Below are positions 15,980 to 26,100 of a DNA stretch of 35,291 nucleotides, one piece after another (the stretch's first letter is position 1; every line of letters begins with the position of its first letter). Source of the DNA: Defluviitaleaceae bacterium. Lineage in GTDB: Bacteria; Bacillota; Clostridia; Lachnospirales; WQUN01. A program made the position numbers and the translations under genes. The stretch covers positions 1 through 35,291 of the forward strand of contig WQVF01000037.1 of assembly GCA_009781725.1 (NCBI GenBank), given 5' to 3'. The notes beneath the pieces are model-generated. The model was not told where the DNA came from. It did not search any database and saw only the letters and a program-made list of their open reading frames with translations.

Positions 15980-17120
15980 ATACTACTCTCCCTTCAAGTA
16001 TTGTGTATTTGACCATCCCACGTACTTTACGCCTGTGAAATGGTGTGTTTCGGCTTTTTGAGCGAAAGGTTTCTTTGTCGATGATGTACTCATGATTAGG
16101 GTCAATGATTGTAATATCGGCGATTTTTCCGGTGGAAAGAGTCCCTTTATCCAAACCCAAAATTCGAGCCGGATTGATTGTAAGTTTTGCGATGAGCTCT
16201 AAGGGCGTTAGGTTTAATTCTGTGATACATAGAGGCACGGCAGTTTCCAAGCCTATTATTCCATTGGCGGCCTCTTCGTAGGGGACATTTTTATCATTTT
16301 CATGGTGTGGAGCATGGTCTGTTGCGATTACGCTGATGGTGCCGTCCGCCAAGGCTTCCTTGATGGCTTCGATATCTTTTTGACTGCGAAGAGGTGGGGA
16401 CATTTTATAGTTCGCATCTCGTATATCAGATGAAGTTAAGGTAAAGTGATGGGGGCAGACCTCCGCCGTAACAGGCAGGCCTTCTTTTTGCGCGGCACGG
16501 ACATGAGCAGCACCTTCAGCAGTACTTATATGACAAATATGGAGCCGCACCCCTGTTTCTTTGGCAAGATTTATATCCCGTAATATATTGTCTGCTTCGT
16601 ATCTATCATCGCAATGGGACAGTACCGGCAACCTAAGGGCGGCGGCCTGCTCCATGGCGACTTTTAGTAGTGCAGAGTCTTCAACAGATTTACCGTCGTC
16701 GCTTATTGCGCGTATACCCGCGGCTTTCATTGCCGCGAAGGGACTAAGCTCCTTCCCTTCCAAGCCCTTTGTGATACTGCCGATGGGTACTACATTTTTT
16801 GACTGGGAAAGAATATATTCCACAACGTCTACGCTGTCCGTAACCGGATTTGTATTGGCCATCGGGCAGATGGTTGTAAACCCTCCGGCTACGGCGGCAG
16901 CAACGCCAGAGGTTATGGTTTCTTTTTCAGGCCAGCCTGGGTCCCGGAGATGCACGTGCATGTCAATTAAGCCAGGGACTACCCATAACCCGGCAGCATC
17001 AATAGTCATTTGAGGATTCCCGGCTTCCTTTACTATGCCGTTTTCGACGAAAATATCCTTGACTTCATCAAGTCCGTTTGCCGAGTCTAGTACACGTCCA
17101 TTTTTAATTAGAATATTCAT
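15957..17120 (-). CDS. pyrC: Dihydroorotase, type I, with a shortened loop
   Basis: A 387-residue zinc amidohydrolase closing carbamoyl-aspartate to dihydroorotate. It has DMHVHLRDPG (His55, His57), the metal-site SHCDD (His169), LHICHIS (His194, His197) and the catalytic Asp in ATDHAPH. The usual family length is about 425-430. The deficit is concentrated between His169 and His197: 28 residues apart here, against 53 in the B. subtilis enzyme as I recall it, so a loop of about 25 residues is missing. I chose ATG 17120, where homology begins, over the TTG at 17156. There is no good ribosome binding site, and the promoter predicts a leaderless message. It is the first gene of the pyr operon. 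Confidence 0.93.
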   Translation of the reverse strand: MNILIKNGRVLDSANGLDEVKDIFVENGIVKEAGNPQMTIDAAGLWVVPGLIDMHVHLRDPGWPEKETITSGVAAAVAGGFTTICPMANTNPVTDSVDVVEYILSQSKNVVPIGSITKGLEGKELSPFAAMKAAGIRAISDDGKSVEDSALLKVAMEQAAALRLPVLSHCDDRYEADNILRDINLAKETGVRLHICHISTAEGAAHVRAAQKEGLPVTAEVCPHHFTLTSSDIRDANYKMSPPLRSQKDIEAIKEALADGTISVIATDHAPHHENDKNVPYEEAANGIIGLETAVPLCITELNLTPLELIAKLTINPARILGLDKGTLSTGKIADITIIDPNHEYIIDKETFRSKSRNTPFHRRKVRGMVKYTILEGRVVYDYRQAD

Positions 17121-17126
17121 ATCCGC

Positions 17127-17156
17127 ATTATGCGACAGCCATATATGGCATGTCAA
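17127..17156 (-). promoter_or_regulatory. pyrC operon promoter, predicted leaderless
   Basis: The minus strand has a perfect TTGACA (17156-17151), an 18-base spacer and CATAAT (17132-17127). Only six bases separate the -10 from the pyrC ATG at 17120, so the expected transcription start is the A of the ATG itself. The spacer contains the perfect 12-base palindrome GCCATATATGGC (17138-17149), a candidate operator. There is no room for a PyrR attenuator leader. Confidence 0.65.
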
Positions 17157-17201
17157 ACGTTTGGATTTATGTTTGACGAAAATTTCCTATTAGATGATAA
17201 T
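17154..17201 (+). promoter_or_regulatory. Promoter and LacI-like operator for the dehydrogenase operon
   Basis: On the plus strand TTGACG (17173-17178), a 17-base spacer and GATAAT (17196-17201) make a good promoter about 20 bases before the ribosome site of the first dehydrogenase. Upstream lies the palindrome CAAACGTTTG (17154-17163), with the central CG usual for LacI-family operators. It touches the -35 box of the divergent pyrC promoter, so one bound protein could affect both directions. The regulator is not in the window. Confidence 0.65.
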
Positions 17202-17226
17202 ATAGAAAAACTCGAGGAGGACAATT

Positions 17227-18333
17227 ATGAAAAAACCACGTATAGGAGTAGTCGGCTGCGGCGCAATCAGCGGCATCTATTTTCACAACCTGACCCAGGT
17301 ATTTACGGAAATCGAAATTGCCGGAGTCTGCGATTTAATTGATGAGCGGGCTGAGGATGCCATCAAGACATATAATTTGTCTCGTAAATACAAAGATATG
17401 CATGAAATGTTCGCAGACCCAACCGTGGATATTATCCTCAACCTAACCCGCCCGTATGAGCATTACGAAGTATCCATGGCTGCTATTGCCGCAGGCAAGC
17501 ATGTGTATGCAGAAAAGCCTTTAGGTGCCACATTGGATGAAGGTATCAAAATCCGGGATGCCGCCGCGGCCAAAGGCCTATTTATAGGAGGGGCACCGGA
17601 TACCTTCCTTGGGGCAGGAATACAAACCTGTCGTAAACTGGTGGACGACGGATATATAGGAAAGCCCATTGCCGCAACAGCCTTTTTCTCATGCCGCGGC
17701 CATGAATCATGGCATCCGGATCCTGCCTTTTATTATCAATTCGGTGGTGGCCCACTTTTGGATATGGGGCCCTACTACATCACGGCATTGGTCAATCTTA
17801 TCGGCCCGGTAAAGCAGGTAAGCGGAATGGCCAAAAAGACTTTCCCCACCCGCCGTATCACCAGCGAGCCCCACTACGGAACAATCGTAGATGTAGAAGT
17901 TCACACCCATATCGGTGCCCAATTGGAGTTTGAAAACGGCGCAATCGGCACCATGATTTATTCCTTCGATACTCATGCCCATCAGCTGCCCAAGCTGGAG
18001 GTCTATGGTACAGAGGGCACCCTTTCAATTCCTGACCCAAATACCTTTGAAGGCCCTGTAAAGCTATATAGGCCCGAGAGCCAGGAGTTTATGGAGTTCC
18101 CGTTGGTCTTTGACTATCCACAAAACAGCCGCGGCCTAGGCCTTGCCGATATGGCAAAAGCCATCCAAACAGGCCGCAAAGCCCGTGCCGATGTAGATTT
18201 GACTTTCCATGTCCTTGAAATTATGACCAGTATCATAAAGAGTGCTGAAACTGGCAAGCATGTAGAAATCACTTCTTCTCCCAAGCAGCCGGCACCCATG
18301 GTAAACGGGCAACTGCCTGGGGTTCTTGATTAA
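17227..18333 (+). CDS. Gfo/Idh/MocA family NAD(P)-dependent dehydrogenase (first copy)
   Basis: A 368-residue oxidoreductase. Rossmann domain: IGVVGCGAISGIYF at the N-terminus, LNLTRPYEH in the middle, and the family lysine in YAEKPLG (about residue 96). The C-terminal alpha/beta domain includes GGGPLLDMGPYYI, in which Asp and the following region take part in substrate binding. ATG 17227 follows GAGGAGG. It is the first gene of a tight three-gene operon. Family members oxidise or reduce sugars and cyclitols; the substrate here is unknown, though the sugar-degrading setting suggests a carbohydrate. Confidence 0.9.
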   Translation: MKKPRIGVVGCGAISGIYFHNLTQVFTEIEIAGVCDLIDERAEDAIKTYNLSRKYKDMHEMFADPTVDIILNLTRPYEHYEVSMAAIAAGKHVYAEKPLGATLDEGIKIRDAAAAKGLFIGGAPDTFLGAGIQTCRKLVDDGYIGKPIAATAFFSCRGHESWHPDPAFYYQFGGGPLLDMGPYYITALVNLIGPVKQVSGMAKKTFPTRRITSEPHYGTIVDVEVHTHIGAQLEFENGAIGTMIYSFDTHAHQLPKLEVYGTEGTLSIPDPNTFEGPVKLYRPESQEFMEFPLVFDYPQNSRGLGLADMAKAIQTGRKARADVDLTFHVLEIMTSIIKSAETGKHVEITSSPKQPAPMVNGQLPGVLD

Positions 18334-18336
18334 ATC

Positions 18337-19215
18337 ATGACAGATGTACTAATCATAGGCGGTGGCCCCGCCGGGGTATCGGCGGCACTGTATACCACCA
18401 GAGCCGGCCTTAAAACTACGATAATACACAAAGACTCCGGGGCACTTACTAAGGCTGAACGGGTCGATAATTTCTATGGCAATCCGGGGATAACCGGCGT
18501 TGAACTGATAGCGCAGGGACTAGCTCAAGCAACGGATGTGGGTGCTGAGGTTGTGGCTGGGGAAGTCGTAAAGATAAGCGTCCAACCCAATGGCAATGAT
18601 TTGCACTTCAATGTGGAAACTACAGAAAAAACTTACTCCTCCAAAGCACTTTTGCTTGCAACGGGAGCTAATCGCCAAACACCCAATATCTCCGGACTTG
18701 CTGACCTTGAAGGCAAGGGCGTAAGCCACTGTGCCGTTTGTGATGCTTTTTTTTATCGGAACAAAGATGTGGCGGTGCTGGGCCATAGCCAATATGCCCT
18801 AAGTGAAGCTAATGAATTATTACCCATGGTCAAATCCTTGCATCTACTGACCAACGGACAGGAACCGGATGTCGCCTTTCCACCGGAAGTCATTATCCGC
18901 AAAGAGAAGATTCAGAAGATTCTTGGGGAAAATAAACTGACGGGGGGATCACTGAAAAATGAAGGTGAAGATTTACCTCTTGATGGTATTTTCATAGCTC
19001 TAGGCACCGCCGGAGCAACCGCCTTGGCTCGTAAGCTAGGCGCGCTCACGGAAAATAACACAGTTATTGTAGACGAAAATATGCGTACAAACATTCCAGG
19101 CCTTTGGGCGGCAGGAGACTGCACCCCCGGTATGAAACAAATCGCCAAAGCCGTATATGACGGCGCGGTTGCAGGCATGGATATTGTGCGTGGTATAAGA
19201 GTGGTGAGCCAATGA
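18337..19215 (+). CDS. Thioredoxin-reductase-like flavoprotein with atypical pyridine-nucleotide site
   Basis: A 292-residue two-domain flavoprotein. The FAD motif IIGGGPAGVSAALYTTRAG, the redox pair C132-A-V-C135, and the end NIPGLWAAGDCTPG are all TrxB-like. At the second Rossmann motif, where TrxB has GGGDSA, it has LGHSQYA (about 148-154), and the HRR-type arginines that bind NADPH phosphate are absent. The protein is also slightly short. This resembles what I recall of clostridial ferredoxin-dependent flavin thioredoxin reductases, so the electron donor may not be NADPH. It begins 3 bases after the first dehydrogenase stop and overlaps the second dehydrogenase by ATGA. Confidence 0.85.
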   Translation: MTDVLIIGGGPAGVSAALYTTRAGLKTTIIHKDSGALTKAERVDNFYGNPGITGVELIAQGLAQATDVGAEVVAGEVVKISVQPNGNDLHFNVETTEKTYSSKALLLATGANRQTPNISGLADLEGKGVSHCAVCDAFFYRNKDVAVLGHSQYALSEANELLPMVKSLHLLTNGQEPDVAFPPEVIIRKEKIQKILGENKLTGGSLKNEGEDLPLDGIFIALGTAGATALARKLGALTENNTVIVDENMRTNIPGLWAAGDCTPGMKQIAKAVYDGAVAGMDIVRGIRVVSQ

Positions 19216-20273
19216 GTGAGATACAACTAAAGGAGTGCGTGAGGGTTGCGCAGCAGCCCTCACTCGAAAACCAAAATAGAGCAGCAATAATAGGCCTTGG
19301 GGGAGTGTCGAGTGTACACATCAACTCCCTGGATGCCATAGGCATACCCATCACGGCTTTGTGCGACATTAACCCAGAGCTTAGAAAACGGGATTGTCTA
19401 TTCTTTACGGATTATGAATCAATGCTTGCCCATGGCGGCTTTGATGTGCTGCATATTTGCCTGCCTCATTACCTACACGCACCTGTTGCCATTGCGGCCC
19501 TTAGGCGTGGCATTCATGTAATCTGCGAAAAACCCATGGCTACAACTGTCAAAGATGCCGAATCAATGATAGCTGCCTCCAAAGAATCTGGTGCCATGCT
19601 GGAAATTATCTTTCAAAACCGCTTTAACCCAAGTACCCAAGGCATCAAAGCCATAATCAACTCAGGGGAGCTGGGCCGTGTAACCGGCGGCTGGATACAG
19701 GTGACCTGGCACAGAACCCAAGCTTACTACGAAGCGGCCAGATGGCGAGGCACATGGACCGAAGGCGGCGGTGGCGTACTAATAAATCAAGCAATTCATA
19801 CCTTTGATTTGATGAACTATATTGTCTCCGATACCTTGGGTAACCCCACATCCATTACTGGATTTATGGCCAACCGAGCCCTTCCCTCTATCGAAGTGGA
19901 AGATGTAGTGGAGGGCAGAATTGTTTACGGTGACGTAAACATATCCTATTACGCCAATTCTTATCATCCATATGACGCACCGGTGCGCCTTGAAATTGTG
20001 TGCGAAAACGGACGAGCTTCCCTAACAGGGGATGTTGCAACAATTACGTATAATGATGGCCCGACAAAAACAATCAACAATGAAGAAAACCCTCATGAAC
20101 TGTTTGGCAAGCACTACTGGGGATATTCCCATATCAGACAGATACAGGTTTTCTATGATAATCTATCAGGTAAAGCCGCGCCTCGGGTACCTGGGAGCGA
20201 GGGACTGCGGGTTCAAAGGATAGTTAATGGGATTTACGACTCAGCGAGATTGAACAAGCCCGTTGAGTTTTGA
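19212..20273 (+). CDS. Gfo/Idh/MocA family NAD(P)-dependent dehydrogenase (second copy)
   Basis: A 353-residue oxidoreductase distinct in sequence from the first copy. It has a Rossmann motif (AAIIGLGGVSSVHINSL, after an extra 25-residue N-terminal extension), the family lysine in ICEKPMA, and the substrate-side WTEGGGGVLINQAIHTFDL. The ATG overlaps the flavoprotein stop (ATGA), so it is coupled. Two members of this family in one operon often act in succession, for example oxidation at one carbon and reduction of an intermediate, but no pathway can be assigned. Confidence 0.9.
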   Translation: MSEIQLKECVRVAQQPSLENQNRAAIIGLGGVSSVHINSLDAIGIPITALCDINPELRKRDCLFFTDYESMLAHGGFDVLHICLPHYLHAPVAIAALRRGIHVICEKPMATTVKDAESMIAASKESGAMLEIIFQNRFNPSTQGIKAIINSGELGRVTGGWIQVTWHRTQAYYEAARWRGTWTEGGGGVLINQAIHTFDLMNYIVSDTLGNPTSITGFMANRALPSIEVEDVVEGRIVYGDVNISYYANSYHPYDAPVRLEIVCENGRASLTGDVATITYNDGPTKTINNEENPHELFGKHYWGYSHIRQIQVFYDNLSGKAAPRVPGSEGLRVQRIVNGIYDSARLNKPVEF

Positions 20274-20379
20274 TGATTTTGGAAAAAGCGGTCGTTCATT
20301 TTATGCGGTTTTTATCGTAATTTTTTGTGTTTACATCTTATTTTGCGTGTTTTTACACCTATAAAGTGGAGGGGTATTT

Positions 20380-21363
20380 GTGAACCCGAAAGAGTTCAAC
20401 GATTCCGTCAAACAAGGCGATTTCAAGGGGGTCTACCTCTTTTACGGGGAAGAGCGGTATCTTGTGCGCCATTATGCAGATACTTTGGTTACCGCTCTTG
20501 GCGAGGCAGATAACTTTGACTCGAATGCCTCTGTGGAAAATATAATTATGGCGGCAGATACCCTTCCTTTTCTTACTGAGCATCGTGTGGTGCGGGTTCA
20601 GTATTCAAAGCTCTTTGCGTCGGGTCGCAAGGCCGACTCTGAAACAATGGCAGCATATTTGCCTCAGGTACCGGACAGCTCTGTTTTGATTTTCATGGAA
20701 GCAGAGGTTGACCGGCGAGGGAAGCTCTACAAACGGGTAGCGGAAATGGGAGGCGCAATTGAATGCGAAACCCCATCACCCCAGGCACTCACCACATGGC
20801 TGGGACGGCTTTTTCGAGAGCGTGAAAAAAATATAGAACCCACCGCCGCAAATCTATTGCTGCGCTACGGGGCCCATAATATGACCACCCTTGCCCAGGA
20901 AGCGGAAAAATTATCGGCCTATGTAGGGCCAAGCCCGCACGTTACTACCCAAGATGTCGAAGCAATATGCTTCCCAACTTTACAAACCAGAGTCTTCGAC
21001 CTAATAGGAGCAATGGGTAAAGCACAGACGAGCCAGGCCATTAATATGTATCACAACATGCTGCAAATGAAGGAATCGCCGCTTATGATTCTTTCTATGA
21101 TAATCAGGCAGTTTAGGATTATTCTAATGGTCAAAACCGCCGAAGCAAAAGGAATGCCAAAGCCCCAAATGGCCAAGGCTCTGGGACAAAGAAGCTTCGT
21201 AATAGACGAGGCCCAAAGCCAGGGAAGACGCTTTACCCTAAAAAAAATAATCGGTGCCATGGAAGATTGCCAAGACACCGACCTTAAAATTAAAACCGGG
21301 CTTATTGATGCGGAAATTGGGGTAGCACTGCTGATTTTACAATATGGGCAGCAGGCAGTATAG
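20380..21363 (+). CDS. holA: DNA polymerase III delta subunit
   Basis: A 327-residue clamp-loader subunit that opens the sliding clamp. It matches HolA in order: FKGVYLFYGEERYLVRHYAD at the N-terminus, ADTLPFLTEHRVVRV, a lid region, then the C-terminal collar helices (MKESPLMILSMIIRQFRIIL). It starts with GTG 20380 behind GGAGGGG. The 106 bases before it contain no clear terminator or strong promoter. It is a housekeeping gene. Confidence 0.94.
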   Translation: MNPKEFNDSVKQGDFKGVYLFYGEERYLVRHYADTLVTALGEADNFDSNASVENIIMAADTLPFLTEHRVVRVQYSKLFASGRKADSETMAAYLPQVPDSSVLIFMEAEVDRRGKLYKRVAEMGGAIECETPSPQALTTWLGRLFREREKNIEPTAANLLLRYGAHNMTTLAQEAEKLSAYVGPSPHVTTQDVEAICFPTLQTRVFDLIGAMGKAQTSQAINMYHNMLQMKESPLMILSMIIRQFRIILMVKTAEAKGMPKPQMAKALGQRSFVIDEAQSQGRRFTLKKIIGAMEDCQDTDLKIKTGLIDAEIGVALLILQYGQQAV

Positions 21364-21473
21364 AGGAGCCGCCTCCAAAGTAGATAACCTCCATGCTGTC
21401 ATTCACACCGGGGATGTAATGCAATTATGTATATCATACACCAATTTATTGTCAATTATCGCTCTACTCATTT

Positions 21474-21523
21474 TTGACAAGGACCTATGACAGTGATATA
21501 TGTATAGTCAGGTTAACGATAAC
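21474..21523 (+). promoter_or_regulatory. Promoter and operator of the arabinofuranosidase gene
   Basis: TTGACA (21474-21479), a 17-base spacer and TATATG (21497-21502) form a sigma-A-type promoter. GTTAACGATAAC (21512-21523), an almost perfect 12-base inverted repeat (one mismatched pair), lies just past the predicted start. A site there would suit a sugar-responsive repressor. The rest of 21364-21582 shows nothing else convincing. Confidence 0.6.
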
Positions 21524-21543
21524 ATAAGGCGTAATATCCGTAA

Positions 21544-23100
<1,557 letters not shown>

Positions 23101-23104
23101 AACC

Positions 23105-26100
23105 TTACACCCGATTCACAAAGGGCAGCTTAACCTGCCGTATATCCCCCCGCTTATACCAGAACCCGATATCTGGTACAGGCTTAAATCCACGGGGCAG
23201 ATTAATCTGGAATACGCTTTGGTCAGCAGGGCTCCCGAGGACTAATCCCCCTTGGGAGTCTTTTAACATCTTGGTAAGATTATCGTATCCCCGCATCTTG
23301 GTTGGCAGAGTTGTGGTAACAAAACAAACACCTACCTCCATGGCCTTTGGAACCAAGGTTTCCATTTCTCGGGTCTTTGCCTTGCATAGCTCGGCGAAGT
23401 TGTCGCCGTCATCTATTAAGACTAACACTGGTGGTTGAGCTGCGGTGAATTCTCTTTGGCGCAGGCCGGATGATTGTTGGGATTGCTGACGGTTTTCTAC
23501 TTCGCTGTTTAGCACCTCATAGAAATTATCCAACTGGCTTTCTGTGCTCATATAAGTGATTCCATCCCAATCTTCGAGCTCATATAAGTCCCCTGCCCTA
23601 GAGTCTGCAACAAACATAGTTGTACCTGAGAGCTGCTTGGCCAACAACTTTAGGATATTCGTCTTGCCAGTGGATGGGGCACCAATTATCATCTGACACG
23701 AGATGCTTAAATCCAGATACATAGGGTCTGTGCTTTCTATATCGAAACCCAATATCAGCTGCTTTTCCTTAACTTGCAGGAAGGGTATCAAATCGTCATA
23801 GGTGACAACATCGGGAACCACTCGTACCCCTGTGGCTTTGGTCGCACTGTTTAGATTGGAAATTTCGGATATAATCTGGCCTATTTCCTTTGTGTACTCC
23901 ACATCGTTTTCATATGGTGCAGGTAAGTAGATTTGGGCTATGTGTACATCTTGCATTTTTACCAATGCCCGGCCGCGGATTTCCGGCAGTTTGTAGGCAC
24001 TGCGGCCTACAACTGCGGTAACATCCGATGCATCGAACATAAATTGTGCTATCTTGTTTTTGAAATTATTGATTACAGAATAACGCACCGCCCCATACCT
24101 TGATGCTGTGATTGCGGTATAGATACCAATGCCGGTACCGTCACGGGTTAGCTTTACTAGGAACTCTTCGAGTTCGTTATTAAGCTCCTTGATTACATCA
24201 TAGTTGTCGATTATTACCAAGATTGCTGGGAGTTTTGACTCTGCCAACTCGTTGTACATCTTGAAATTGGTGGCACTTACTCCGGCGAATAGGGATTTGC
24301 GCTTTTTTAGTTCCTCTGTAAAGAGCTTGACCAACTTGTCCAGTTTTTCCGCATCATCGAATGTTAAGTAGTCTGCTGTGTGGGGCAACTCTCTTAGTTG
24401 TGCCAATGCTGAGTTACCATAGTCCAAGATAAAGTAATGTAGCAGCTGGGGTGAGTTGTTTGATGCCAAAGTTAAGGCTACATTCATTAGAGATGTGGAC
24501 TTACCAAACCCCGATGCACCAAAAACAGCCAGATTGCCGTCTTCTACGAAGTTATGAAAGTACTCTTTCTGTGCTTGCTGCTCTGGGATATCAACCATGC
24601 CTAAGGGCACGGATAGATTATGAGTGGTATAGCTACCTACATCCACGTTGCGTTTTATGTGGTTGGTTACCAGTTTTTCTGCCAGAGGCGGCAGCCATGG
24701 TTTATCCACCGTCACGGTATGGAGACTTGCATAGAGTGAATCTATATGGCTGACTATTACATCCAATTGGGTTGATTTTGCATCCTCACCGGCATCTACC
24801 TCGCTTAAATCCTCGTTTAGCAGCTCCCCTTGCCCCAGTCGGTTGACCAAGTATACACGGCTGTCAAAGCCTCGCTTCACGACTTCTTCGCTAAAGGGTG
24901 CTCCGCTCCAGGCTGATTGAAACAGCTCGTAGATTTCGTTATTGCCGACTTGCAGATATGCCCGGCCCGGTTGGGTTATACGGGCGGCATCTGGGGTTTT
25001 GAGTATTTCGTTGCTGTCTGACTCATCGGCTACCTTGAGAGCCAGCTTAAACTTGGAGTTACTCCAAATTTGGTCGTCAACAACGCCGGAGGGCTTTTGG
25101 GTTGCCAGAATTAGATGAACACCCAAGCTCCGCCCTATACGTGCGGCACTTACAAGCTCACTCATAAAATCCGGCTGCTCTTTTTTGAGCTCGGCAAATT
25201 CATCTGAAATAATGAAAAGATGAGGCATTGGCTGGGCTGATTGGGTGGAGTCCTCATCTATGGGTTTCGCCTCACCTGCCTTGAACAGCTTAGTATATTG
25301 ATTGATATTGTTGACGCCGAACTCACCAAAAACCCGTTGACGTCGGGCCAGTTCGCTTTTAATAGAAGCAAGGGCTCGCATACTTTCGCTACCGTCTAGG
25401 TTTGTAATCGTCCCTAGTAAATGGGGCAACTTTGCAAAAAGATTGGCCATACCTCCGCCTTTGTAGTCGATTAACAGAAAGCCCACTTCATGGGGGTGAA
25501 AGTTGGCGGCGAGTGAGAGAATATATGACTGTACTATTTCCGATTTACCGGAGCCGGTGGTTCCGGCAACCAGGCCGTGAGGGCCATGGGCTTTTTCGTG
25601 GAGATTAAGGGCAACCATATCGTCTTTGCCCCGGAGCCCAAGGGGGACTGCCAGGGATTTATGGCAGGCGTTTCTTTCCCACAAGTCCAAAATTGGGATT
25701 TCGTCGGGACGTTTTACATTGTATAGCTCAAAGAAGGTCACGCTTTCCGGTATCTGAGTAGATACCCCTTGGCTATGCTTTATCGGAGCTAGTTTTCTGG
25801 CAATAGCCTCGTGATTTATAGATATGTCAGGCAGGGCAACAGGACGGTTGAGCAGGTTGCCTTCATTCATGAGCAGGGTACCCTTATCCCCTCCATCCAG
25901 CATAAATACGGTTTTGATATTTTCCGGCAAGTTGGCCTGGATATGGGTTGTGTAAATGATGCTAAACCCCATGGATGTCTCTGGGGTTTGCAGGTATTCC
26001 ATTATGCTATGGTTGATTATCAGCTTAGGATTATCGATGATGAAAAGATAATGGGGTAAGAAGCGGCTGTCCTTCTTTTCTTCATCCTGCTTTTGCTTTC

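Noticed and set aside
17118..17226. PyrR-type attenuator upstream of pyrC
   Set aside because: Looked for a leader with terminator and antiterminator hairpins; there is no space before the ATG and no such structure.
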